Assembly: GCA_026210745.1 (NCBI GenBank)
Contig: CP110630.1
Coordinates: forward strand, 744,001 to 808,000
Length of the DNA: 64,000 nucleotides
Direction: 5' to 3'
Source: Exobasidium rhododendri
Taxonomy: Eukaryota > Basidiomycota > Exobasidiomycetes > Exobasidiales > Exobasidiaceae
The position numbers were made by a program, and so were the translations under genes. Shown piece by piece: positions 54,703-64,000 of the stretch. Position 1 is the first letter of the stretch, and every line of letters begins with the position of its first letter. The notes below the pieces were generated by a model, which ran no database searches, had not been told where the DNA came from, and worked only from the letters and a program-made list of their open reading frames with translations.

Positions 54703-56410
54703 TGTACAGTGAAGGGAAGAGTGCGAGAGACGTGGGCGATGTGAGCGCCTCGAGAGATTATCTTCGCCCTAGAGTCGTGAGGCGCGCTATCTTCTCTTAT
54801 CCGGGGGGACCAACAACTCTAAAGTGTGTTCCTCCTACCAACAGGCCACGCGAGAGCGATCGTAGGGGAACAGGCTCGCGTGTTGGTTTGGGTGTGGCTT
54901 GACACTAGGGCGTTGGATCGCAAGATACGGCCCCCATAGAGCAGGTGGCACCGTCATTGCTATCAAGAGCACTGAATCTCTTTCACCGACATCAAGGTGA
55001 GGTCACTCTTGCTGCTTGTCCAGCTCTTCTAGTTGTATTGTCGGAAGCGACTACCAGATCGAGAAGGAACACACAAATGCAGGCACGGATCGTACCATTT
55101 AGGCGTGCTTTCTGCTGTGTTTCAATTTTACCCAGCCACGATTGAGCAAAATCAGCCTGTCAGTGTGCTAAGCTCCTTGGGACGTTGAGATTCGAGAAAG
55201 GGGTCACTGTGAAGAGTTTTGTGGACCTGCTGTCCCCGTGTGGTAGACCCTCAGCCCAATGCACAGGTGCATGATCTCAACATCTACCATTTCAGTCGCG
55301 ACAATACCATGTTACTGCAATCCATTTTCCTGCCCTGCTTTCGACGCCCAATCTTCCCAATTCCGCGACTCCGACCGATCCCGCGTCTTATGATCATGAG
55401 AGTGTGTGTAGACCAAGCACATTTTCACAATCGAACGATTGCGGCCAACGCCTGATCGCAAGACGTGACACTTTGACCTGACCCATTCAATGAGCTACGT
55501 GTAGGGAAATGTGTATGCAGTCCTGGGAAGGAGGCGCCGGTGACTCCAACGCGTCAACAAAGATCACGCGCTTGTGGCCTGTGTTTGTTGCACAGTCTAA
55601 AAAAATTCATCAATCAGCCGCTGCAGAACAACAGATTGGCTCAATATCATTTCAGCCAGATATTGTAGAGAATCATCACCAATCAATAGCAATGCGACAT
55701 GCAGTCATTTGTAATCGTGCTACACCATTGTGAAATGATTCTAACTCGAATTACTTCTTTCTGCCCTTCTGGTACATTCACAATTCGATAGGGAAGCATC
55801 TTGCCTTTCCTAATCGAGCGGCACCCAGAGAGGAAAGAAAGGTAATCAAGAAAAAAAGTTGCCATCGTGTTGGAAATACCCCTGCCCAGACCTCGCTCTA
55901 GAACTCCGCGAGCAGCACAGCACAGAGAGCTAGACTTTGGCGTAGTTCCCTCGCTGCTGAACGTACGTACGATTGCACATCTCTCCACCATCCTCCTTCT
56001 GTCTCCTTACCACCACCACCATCACCAACGCTCATCAGCTAGATCGTACCCACGCCTTTGAAGTCCTTGCACTCTCCCAGATCACCGCACTACCTCGTCT
56101 TAGTGGTGTCTCACAATATCGTTCCCTGTCGCGTTAAGGTTTTGCGCCTCCACTCCGACTGCTTTCTTTCCTTTCCCGGAGAGCTCTGCAGAGAAGGGTG
56201 GTAATTCTGTTGAGGATCCTGGTTGTTGGCAGTGTATCACACAGAGGGTCGACTACTTTATCCCTTCTTATTGTCCGCAACTGCTACGAGAGCTCGCCTG
56301 ACGGTCAGTGCATCGAAGGCACAGCAATAGAAAGTATGACCGACTAGAGGTGACTCTTCGCTTGACGTAAGCTGAGAAAGTCCACGAGCAGGAGAGAGGA
56401 AAGAGGCGCG
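54703..56410. other. Large intergenic region without a supported gene
   Basis: About 1.7 kb between the divergent glutamine-synthetase-like and unknown membrane-protein genes. Open frames here (for example near 54945, 55219, 55509 and 55867 on plus; 55683-55991 on minus) have no domain, no good splice pairs and no codon bias like the neighbours. A Ser/Thr-poor C/T-rich stretch at 55990-56040 may be a leader. A short RNA gene is not excluded. Confidence 0.5.
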
Positions 56411-59400
56411 ATGGGCACGCAAGACAAGCGGACTGGGTCTATGTCTACGTTGGACAATCTTGTACGTCGGTACGTGAAGTCACCACAAGACGCACCTGCA
56501 TCGTCGAGTACTGGCAAGGCGGGTGATTTTGATCAGTATGCAGAGACAAGTGAGAGCTTGGTGCCGATCAGCATACAACGACCACAGAACGCCCAAGTGA
56601 ATGCGAACTCTATGGCGAGGAGTCGGAGCGATAGCAGCAATCAATCGTCGCCAAGTCGACTGATCCAGACGAGGGAATCTCCGAGTCAGCAGGAAGACCC
56701 ACAAACGCCAAAGGGGAAGGGCAGAATGGAAGACTTTGCCGAGTATGGGACAGGCCGAAGATCGGGAGAATCACTTCTTCGGTGGAGTGGAGAGCTGATG
56801 AGGGGAGAGGCATTCATCACTCCTCTCGCTCCTCGCGTACAAGAGAGGGAACGAAAGAATACTCTACCACTTGACTCGAAAGGAAGTCTAGAGTCGGAAA
56901 AGGGGCGAAGAACGCTGGCAAAGTTTGACATCAAGGACTTTGGAGTGGCCGAACAAGACAGCAGTACAGACTCCATACGACTGCTTGGAGTGGCTGGCAG
57001 TCCTCAGTACGATCTTCTTCCAAAGGGCTACAGACGGGTGGAGAGAGCGCTGGAAGAGGAGAGAAAGAAGCGTCTGCAAGCCTCCGCAGCGGCAACCAAC
57101 AATAATCCGGCCCCACCGCTGCCACCTTCCTTATTTGTAGCAGCAAAAGCTTCTTTAGGGACCGAAGATCTTCCTGTCATCGTTGAGAGATCAGACACTT
57201 CGGATTCTTTTGATAAAGGCAAAAAATTCCTCTTCCTGAAGCAGGGCAAGACAGCTTCGGAGGAAGGTACCAAGACAGTTCACAACGGGAAGCAATTACG
57301 CATTGCAGACTTCGGGGCCAGCTCTGCAGAAGCGAGGAAGGCCGATATTGCGGTTCGGAATCGAGCAACAAGCGAGCCAGTTTCCTTTCAAGAATCAGAG
57401 CAACCTGTTCTTTCGAGTAGTGGAAAGAGGCGAGTGAGTGAAGAGACAGATAGGAGACTTTCAAAGCAGCAGGAGCAGCCACAAAGTGGACAGCACGAGA
57501 CGACCATTTACCAGCCGGCACAAACAAGACCCCTCTCCTGGTCAGCAACAGGGCTTCCCACACTAGCTGGGAACAGGACATCGTATGCCTCTGTTGTCAT
57601 ACCCTTTGATCCTGCTTTCTCGACAGCATTGTCGCTTCAGAATCCAACGATGGAAGGTGGAATCGGTAGAATGTCGGAGGAACACTATCGAGGTCTCTCC
57701 ACATCTACTCGACCCTCCATCAATCTTGGCTTGCTACTTCACAATCGTGCTCACGCTCGATTCCATCTAAGTGCCCTTAGTGCCCTTCGACCAAGAATCC
57801 CGGCCAAGCCTTCCCCTTCTTTGTCTGCCATACGTTATCGAACTTGGCTCCCCTCTCTCCATCATACCCTCCTCTGCATCATCACATATGCTCACGTTCC
57901 GGCCACGATATTCCTCGACTACAACGTCGTCTACTCGCTCGTCCAAATAGCACAATATCCAGATGGAGGAGGAAGTAGCGCTGCTTGGTGGATTGCATCA
58001 GGCATCTATGCAGCTGCCTTTTTAATCTGGCTGGCGGTGGTGGTCGTTGTGTGGGAAATTGTCATCAAATTTAGAAGGTGTTGGTCGAATCGTGAGTGGA
58101 CCTTGCCTCGCCTCGCCCTATTCTTTCCTCTACGTGTGCAACACCATCTGACATGGTTCCCTGTCTCTTGCCCTTTAATCGGACCTGTCAGCTCGACCAT
58201 GTGTATTGCCAATATACCTCTCCTCTCCGGCATTCACCTTGACAGCTATCAAGTCCATGGCTCTGTACTCCCTCCTCTTTCGAGCCAGATTCTCCGCCAC
58301 TCCACGAGACTTTACCATTGAAAGCTTCTGGTTCGTTTCGCAGAGTGAGTCTCCACACACACCGAAGCTGGTCAGCGCGGATGTCGCTTCTTACCTACAC
58401 TTCTCTTCTCCTCCTCCTCCTCTCCCACAGACTGGCCCACCGTTCTCACTCTCCTTCCTCGCGGGGTAATCCTCATAGTCGTATTGGTACTATACAACCC
58501 CCACTCTGGGACAGCAAGTGCGCCTGTCCAGTCTCAAGTTCGAGATCCGGTCTATTTCGACCAGGCGACTGGCCTCTTCACATCTTTCAGCTTCATCATC
58601 TTGCTCATAAACGCCGCCTGGATTGCGTGGAGAACAATCCTCCTCTTCGCTTCTTGCACTGGCCTGGTAGCGATCCTCGGCCCAAAGGCTTTGTATCAAC
58701 GGGACAGCACTTCGTATGATTGGTACGACAACGAGAGCATCTTTAGCGAGTTTACTCCTCACACGCCTGCCTCTCGTAACGTAGCGAAACACCAACACTT
58801 CTCTACTGCGACCGACTTTGAGCGACCGCTACTCCCCAACAACGAACGAGACCAGCGTTTCAACTCACCATACATGAATCGTACAGCCAAGAGAAGTGAG
58901 GATCATCGACAGGACGGCCAGACCCAGCAAGGGCAGTCGTCTCAGCTACCGCCAGAAGCACAGTCGTCGGCTCCTTTCTCGTATCCTGTTGCTGATCTTG
59001 ACGTCCAACCGTGGGCCTGGAGAGTTCGAGCGGAAGAGAGGTTGAACATCTTGATTATGCAGGGTATGGGGACGAATACTGGAGAGCAGGGTGCTTCCTC
59101 ACCCGCTGCCTGGGCATCATCACCAGGAACAGCCGAGGCGCACAAGGTACGGGGTGAGCCTGAAAATGCCCCCGTTAGCAACATGGAAATGCTCGAGAGA
59201 AGAGGAGAGACGAGGGAACATGGAGACGCAGCTGCTCCTGCTGACTCTGCTCTTCACGCGGGTCTAGTAGACTCGAGTACTGATGAGATCGAGATCTTGT
59301 CGACCCCTGCACTGGTGCGAACTTCAGAAGGCGGATCTGGTCCCTCGGAGCATAGGCGAGCGACCAGCTTGGAGGACAAGCAAAGTAGGAGTGCGTTCCC

Positions 59401-60535
59401 GCTCGTGATTGCCGCCCTGACGAGAGGTGAGGCAAATGCCAGTACCAACTTGGTCGGTGCCATGAGTCAGTCACAGGGTTCATCGTCCTCTCAGCTTACA
59501 TCGACCCAGAAAGCGTTCGGTGAGATGAGAGATAGATGGTCAAGTGGATCTGAATTGTCGGCGCAAGTAGACCGAGCCACAACGGCTCAGAGTAAATCGA
59601 GCGAAGAGCCAACGCAATCGACAGTGAATGAAGGCTCGGCACAGGCAGGCATCTTCTATGTCTTTCCAACTGGAAGCGGTGAAATGACTCCGACCGCAAG
59701 GCAAAGTGGCGAACGAGCTCGAAAACGCTCAGAGAAGCTTTCGAGTGGAATGTACTCCCTCGACAATGATTCGTCTAGGGTGGCAGTATCAGAAAGCAAA
59801 GCAGCTGGGAAAAAGAGGCAGGCAAGTACTTCCTTTTCCTCCCTTGCCGACTCTTTGCGATTCGGACGAAGCAGCAAGAGTGTTGACACATTAGAGGGCA
59901 ACTTTTATTCGGCTGCTGCTGTGAAAGACGTGAAAGACGAGAATAGTGTCGGCAAGTCGGATGCTCTGAGCTGGCCTCGTTTCCTCAAGGGTCAATCGAA
60001 AGAAGGGGTTCCGAGAGGTGGCAAAGAGGAGAAGGCAAGAGAGGATGACGAGCATCTACAGGTTGACGTCGAGGCTGAAGAGGATGTGGCAGTAATATCC
60101 ACAATGACGGCGGCAACAGCAGCCCTAGGCAGAGGAGAGATGGTCGATGAAGAGCAAGCAAGTCAAGGCACGCATGAAACGACGTCTACAGAGGACTCGG
60201 AGGAAAGAAGATTGTGGAGTCAGTTTCCAGAACAGAGTAGAAGATACCCGCCTGGTTTGATTGCCTTTGAGCTGGAGGAGAGGCGCAACGCTGCTGCGCT
60301 AGAAAGACTTGCTCTTGAAGCAGAGAGAAGGAGGTTGAACGAAGAGGCAAGATTGAGCGGTAGTACAATTTTGATCGAAGAAGACGAAGAAGAGCTAGAA
60401 GAGAGAAGGTTGTCGATCGGTGATCTTGGCGGTAGCTCATCACGTATCGGAGAAGGAGAAGGATTGCGACCAATCAAAGAAGAGAGCTGGAGCAGCAGTC
60501 TGAACAGTGCAGACAACAGCGTCAACACACATTAA
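56411..60535 (+). CDS. Large multi-spanning membrane protein of unknown function
   Basis: Three exons, 56411-58091, 58246-58344 and 58431-60535, give 1294 aa. Residues 1-460 are Ser/Arg/Gln-rich and disordered. The centre, about 470-710, is hydrophobic with four likely membrane segments: LHHTLLCIITYAHVPATIFL, AAWWIASGIYAAAFLIWLAV (running into VVVVWEIVIKF), TVLTLLPRGVILIVVLVLY, and TSFSFIILLINAAWIAWRTI (then LLFASCTGLVAILG). Between them a cytosolic loop (IKSMALYSLLFRARF ... FTIESFWFVSQN) is encoded by the 99-nt middle exon. Residues 720-1294 are again low-complexity with a Glu/Arg-rich helix (about 1185-1250). I do not recognise the family; the layout resembles fungal scaffold or regulatory membrane proteins. 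Phase closure at both introns and continuous hydrophobic topology support the model. Confidence 0.7.
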
Positions 60536-60764
60536 GTAGCCAAAAGGAATAATTATCCCCCGTTATCGCAACGCATCGCAAATATGTACAACACCCTCCC
60601 CCTCTTACTTTATCTTATCTGCTCTTATCTGCCTGTTGTTACTCATTATGCCTCTTGTCGAGTACTATAGATATGTATCATCTTAATTATCACTTAATTT
60701 ACTACCCATGGCTAGTCGTCTTGTGTCGATGTGTGTGTTGCCGCGATAGCTATGGTTTGGCCGG

Positions 60765-61728
60765 CTACAACTTGGCGATATGACCGTTTGCAAAGGGCCC
60801 TTTGTACTCCTGTCCGAGCCAGGAAGCCAATTGCTCAAATCGATCCGACCCGAACCATCGACTAGTGCTGCCGTCTTGACGAGTGGCCACCATCCATCTG
60901 TGTTGCATGTGTGTCAGAATTCTCGGCCTTACGTTCTCCCCTCTCTCTCCTCCCTGCACACTCACGGCATTCCAAAACACCCCTCCTCGACCAAGACTTT
61001 AGTTTCTTCCGATAACTTGTTCCTCTCCTCTTTTGAAATGCCCCTTTCGATTAAGGTGGTCAGGTCCGAGTCAGACAGTTTAATGCCCTTTTTCTGAAGC
61101 ACCGCTTTGATGTCTTCCGCAGACTGTATGGGTGTGCGCTCATGCCAGACGGCTTCAAACATGGCTTGGAGTGCGAGGTCGAAATTGGAGGGTGATTCCA
61201 ATGAGATCAACCGAAGTACTGATTGCGCGAAGAAGGTGTTGGCAGGAAAGTCGGCTGGTCTATTCAGAGGGACTAGATGTACGAACATGAGAATAGGGAG
61301 ACGCTCCTCCTTTTTTGTGTGGTGGTCATTACTCACCGCCGTAGAATATAGACGCTCTCTTCATGTCCTCGTCCATCCACATTCCTTTGTTCTGCACACT
61401 GATTGGAGGTCTGTTCCCAGAGAACTGCACCCATTTGGTGGTCAGCAGGGCGATCTACCTTCTCCATTGATCGGCGGTCAATTGAGACTTTTCACTCACC
61501 TTCATCACATAGCCCAGATTGATCGGCTTGATTTGCTGTACAGACATGGTAAAGATGAGAATGTGAATCCCTTTGACCAAGAGGAATACAAAACCCTCCG
61601 CAAGACGTTCGAGCACTCACAAGATCCAAGTTCCACGGCTTCTTGTATCGCTGCAGGACAGTGTAGGCCACATACGTCCAAGGGGAGACGATATCAACAT
61701 AGAGAACAAGCTTTTGAGCGGCCGTCAT
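60765..61728 (-). CDS. GST-kappa / DsbA-family thioredoxin-fold protein
   Basis: Five exons on the minus strand: 61728-61621, 61535-61500, 61424-61337, 61272-60966 and 60897-60765, giving 223 aa, close to the ~226 aa of GST-kappa. The N-terminus KLVLYVDIVSPWTYVAY contains the SPxxxxxY start of the kappa thioredoxin domain, where the Ser activates glutathione. The helical insert includes NKGMWMDEDMKRASIFYG and VPLNRPADFPANTFFAQSVL. FGMPWMVATRQDG supplies the cis-Pro loop. The family also covers 2-hydroxychromene-2-carboxylate isomerase. Likely location is mitochondrion or peroxisome; the C-terminal AKL resembles a PTS1 signal (SKL-like), pointing to peroxisomes. The gene is divergent from the IMA1-like gene across 299 bp. 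Confidence 0.88.
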
Positions 61729-62027
61729 AGCTGTGTTTGTCGAGCGGAAGGAGATGGGAGGAGGGTGTACCTAGTCTAGTGACACAGTCGGGCTATTGGA
61801 AATTGCGGGGGCGAGCTGCAGGAATAAAGTCATAACGGCTGCTCTCCTTCTTCCTGTTCTTCTCCACTTTGGCCGCTAGCGACGATCTGTGTGCGATCTC
61901 GCGTCGCACTTTCTCCAGATTAGAATCTGTCTGCAGCTCAGTGTACAGGCGATAGTGTGGCTCAAGACTTTATAGATCTTGGCCACCAAAGTATGCGCCA
62001 TATAGCTTGTAGGTAAACCGGCCTCCG

Positions 62028-63698
62028 ATGAGACGTCTGCTCCCTCGCTCTCGCTCTGTGTACCCCGTCAGACGCTGCCACTTCTGCTCTGTAGAATCGC
62101 AGATAGTCCCTCCCCACCCTTCTGAGGAGACGCCATCATCTATAGCGACGACGTCGTACTCTCCAACACCGCAACAACAAATCAGCGCAGGATCAGCAGA
62201 GAATTGGTATTGCTCGTCTTGCCAATGCTGGAATCGTGCTGATGCTGATGAAGTCGGCGGCATCTCAACTTGGGAGCATAAGATGAGCGAAGAAAAGCAC
62301 AATGTAGCAAACTTCAACATTAGAGGTAGCGCTTCGAATACATCACTGCCGTCGTCATCCTTTCCTTCAGTCTCGCCATTCTGTCACTCTTGCCAAACTA
62401 ACCAGACTCTGATCTTGTCCATACTGGCGAACGGAGACATCACTGATATGAGTGAGGAAGCAATACATACTTGGAAGTCATCGCTCGCGTCGAGGTATCC
62501 ACCAGTCTGCGATTCGTGTCAGGGAATGGTCGAGGAAAGGATACGGAGAGCGGATAAGATGGCGAGAAGACTCATTTGGGGTGACTGGCTGAAGAAAAGT
62601 CGGGCAAGGGAGGTCTCTTCATCAGTGGAGAACAGTGGCAGCTCAACCAACAGGATCGTGAGCGGCATTCAAGGCAAAGATATGGTGTCGACTTCATCTC
62701 TCAGTAAAGTAGTCTGGCTTGCGCAATGCTTTTGCTTTGCTACGAGTACTATCGTATGGTCCACGTTTGCCTGGAGGCAGAGCGATCTGACGCCACTCGA
62801 AAACTCTCATTGTATTGCAGCTTTGGTAATCGCGCACCTTTCCATCTGGCAGTGGGACCCAACACTTCCTCGACGGAACCGGATAAAGAGACGACTCTCT
62901 CCCTCGTCCGTCGTCAAAGTCAAAGGCAGGGAGAAATTCGAGACAGCCCAGCACTGCATCTTCCTCATTCGAGCGATCCATCTTCTGATTCCACTATCTC
63001 GTCTTCCTACTGTCCTCGGCTTCTCACAGACGCAGTTGCGCTACGTCATCTCGTTCCTTTCCATTGCATCACAGCTCGTTCTTACGATAGTCGGCTTTCT
63101 CAATCTTAGAGTGGAGCAACCTCAGAGCATCTCACTCAAGAGTACGCCAGTCTCTCCTCGTGAAGCCTCTACAGCCAGAGCAGGCGCTGTAGAGGAGAGC
63201 GAGCTGAGCTTGTTGTCTCTTGATTCAGGGTCGATCCGCACCTCGCATTACCAAGAAAGAGTCGACAAAGAGCACGCTATCACGGAAGTGGACGACATGG
63301 ACTGGAGTCCTACCCTGACGGGAAACGATTCGGCTTCCTTTGAACTGGGACCGCAACGCTACTTCCAGCCAGTTCAAAGGACCGGTCTGGAAGAGCTGAT
63401 GGAAAGCCACTTGGCCCTCGACGATGGTAAGGACGCCATACGAAGAAAGGTCAGCGAAGGAAAAGCAACAACGACTCAGCGAAAGCTGATTATGTGGTTA
63501 GTGTCTACTATACTTGTGCTGATATGTGCAATTGTCGCTGTCGCGCTACACCAGACCCAGCTTCGCACCGCACTCTCTCCAATGCTCGATAGTCGTTTGC
63601 AAGATCGTCAGATACAATGGCAGCGTCAGATAGCGAGATTGCAGGAGCTAGCAAATGCATTCAAGGGCAAAGAGACCCCAAAGATAGACACAAGGTGA
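62028..63698 (+). CDS. IMA1: Ima1/SAMP1-like inner nuclear membrane protein
   Basis: Single exon, 556 aa. Four CxxC pairs (C17/C20, C62/C65, C119/C122 and C161/C164) form the zinc-binding Ima1 N-terminal domain, with the family's WYCSSCQCWNR and FCHSCQTNQTLILSILAN motifs. Hydrophobic segments follow at about 225-243 (VVWLAQCFCFATSTIVWST), 260-275, 310-325, 338-360 (YVISFLSIASQLVLTIVGFL) and a final one near 488-508 (LIMWLVSTILVLICAIVAVA). S. pombe Ima1 and human SAMP1/NET5 link heterochromatin and the nuclear envelope to the cytoskeleton. The start is the first ATG, 11 codons before the first zinc ligands. Confidence 0.9.
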   Translation: MRRLLPRSRSVYPVRRCHFCSVESQIVPPHPSEETPSSIATTSYSPTPQQQISAGSAENWYCSSCQCWNRADADEVGGISTWEHKMSEEKHNVANFNIRGSASNTSLPSSSFPSVSPFCHSCQTNQTLILSILANGDITDMSEEAIHTWKSSLASRYPPVCDSCQGMVEERIRRADKMARRLIWGDWLKKSRAREVSSSVENSGSSTNRIVSGIQGKDMVSTSSLSKVVWLAQCFCFATSTIVWSTFAWRQSDLTPLENSHCIAALVIAHLSIWQWDPTLPRRNRIKRRLSPSSVVKVKGREKFETAQHCIFLIRAIHLLIPLSRLPTVLGFSQTQLRYVISFLSIASQLVLTIVGFLNLRVEQPQSISLKSTPVSPREASTARAGAVEESELSLLSLDSGSIRTSHYQERVDKEHAITEVDDMDWSPTLTGNDSASFELGPQRYFQPVQRTGLEELMESHLALDDGKDAIRRKVSEGKATTTQRKLIMWLVSTILVLICAIVAVALHQTQLRTALSPMLDSRLQDRQIQWQRQIARLQELANAFKGKETPKIDTR

Positions 63699-64000
63699 AA
63701 CGACGGGCAAGTTTACGAGACGTTGAATGTATTAAGATGTATTTTAGTTGCTGCGTAATCGGAACGGTGTACATACGGCCTTCTTGCAATGTGTCAGTCG
63801 TATGCTCTTACTTGGTGTACTCGTCTGGGCCTAGCATGAGCTCTGGACGGACTTTGAAAAGCAGAGCTATTTCGTATTCTATCATGTGAAGGGTGTGTGT
63901 CAACGCATGTTTAGACCGAGTCGGGAGTCCGAAATATGCGTGAAGACGGAGCTGCTATCGGTGGGGGGGTGAAGGGGAGGAGTGTGTGAAGGGGATGGAT
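63699..64000. other. Right-edge 3' flank, no gene seen
   Basis: About 300 bp downstream of the Ima1-like stop with no supported ORF; a G-run lies at 63962-63968. Confidence 0.5.

Noticed and set aside
54703-56410. A gene in the 1.7-kb gap
   Set aside because: All open frames are short, start at non-ATG codons or lack any motif; splice pairs do not give a coherent protein.
1-64000. Transposons, virus-derived elements, CRISPR arrays, rRNA genes
   Set aside because: No reverse transcriptase, integrase, transposase or capsid-like protein, no long terminal or inverted repeats, and no regularly spaced direct repeats apart from the coding repeats of the Kex2 substrate.

Overview
The window is nuclear DNA of a fungus, most likely a basidiomycete. 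The genes are compact and mostly carry short introns (about 55-90 nt) with GTGAGT-type donors. The conserved set is fungal: QCR8, CWC2, NOP4, LSM5, KAP114/importin-9, dynamitin, IMA1, HAM1-like, SERINC. The secreted Kex2-processed repeat protein and the large Ser/Thr-rich tails fit a smut-like lineage (Ustilaginomycotina), but that lineage call is an inference. I see no transposon, virus-derived element, CRISPR array or rRNA. One tRNA gene is present.

Layout. 0.6-1.9 kb: a secreted tandem-repeat Kex2 substrate (minus). 3.2-4.6 kb: a secreted nucleoside-hydrolase-like protein. 5.0-9.7 kb: an Nvj2/TEX2-type lipid-transfer protein (TM + PH + SMP). 10.1-11.6 kb: a TMEM115-like Golgi protein (minus). 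13.0-15.5 kb: a TBL1/SIF2-like LisH-WD40 corepressor. 16.1-17.6 kb: an arrestin-like protein. 17.8-19.4 kb: SERINC/TMS1 (minus), divergent from dynamitin (19.6-21.3 kb). 21.4-25.0 kb: KAP114 (minus). 25.5-26.6 kb: an HP1-like protein with two chromodomains and a chromoshadow domain (minus). 27.2-27.8 kb: QCR8 in four small exons (minus), divergent from CWC2 (28.0-29.4 kb). 29.6-31.1 kb: aprataxin/Hnt3-like in eight exons. 31.2-31.6 kb: a putative 92-aa spliced gene. 31.8-32.7 kb: a Pro/Lys-rich single-TM protein. 33.2-34.7 kb: HEM13 (minus), divergent from QPRTase (35.0-36.0 kb). 36.2-36.7 kb: LSM5 (minus), divergent from NOP4 (36.9-40.2 kb). 40.4-42.6 kb: a WW-domain protein (minus). 42.8 kb: tRNA-Arg(ACG) with an intron. 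43.9-46.3 kb: HAM1-like. 47.0-49.6 kb: eEF2. 49.8-54.7 kb: three co-oriented metabolic genes (SDR, aldehyde dehydrogenase, glutamine-synthetase-like). 56.4-60.5 kb: a large unknown membrane protein. 60.8-61.7 kb: GST-kappa/DsbA-like (minus), divergent from IMA1-like (62.0-63.7 kb).

Most neighbours are housekeeping genes with unrelated jobs, packed head-to-head with 200-300 bp shared promoters or tail-to-tail with gaps of about 70-240 bp. The only group that looks functional is the SDR/ALDH/glutamine-synthetase-like run. I read exon structures by hand from splice signals, phase closure and family similarity. Every multi-exon model closes in frame. QCR8, the C-terminal chromoshadow exon of the HP1-like gene, and most exons of LSM5, the aprataxin and the glutamine-synthetase-like gene are too short to appear as long open frames, and four genes contain introns whose length is a multiple of three.
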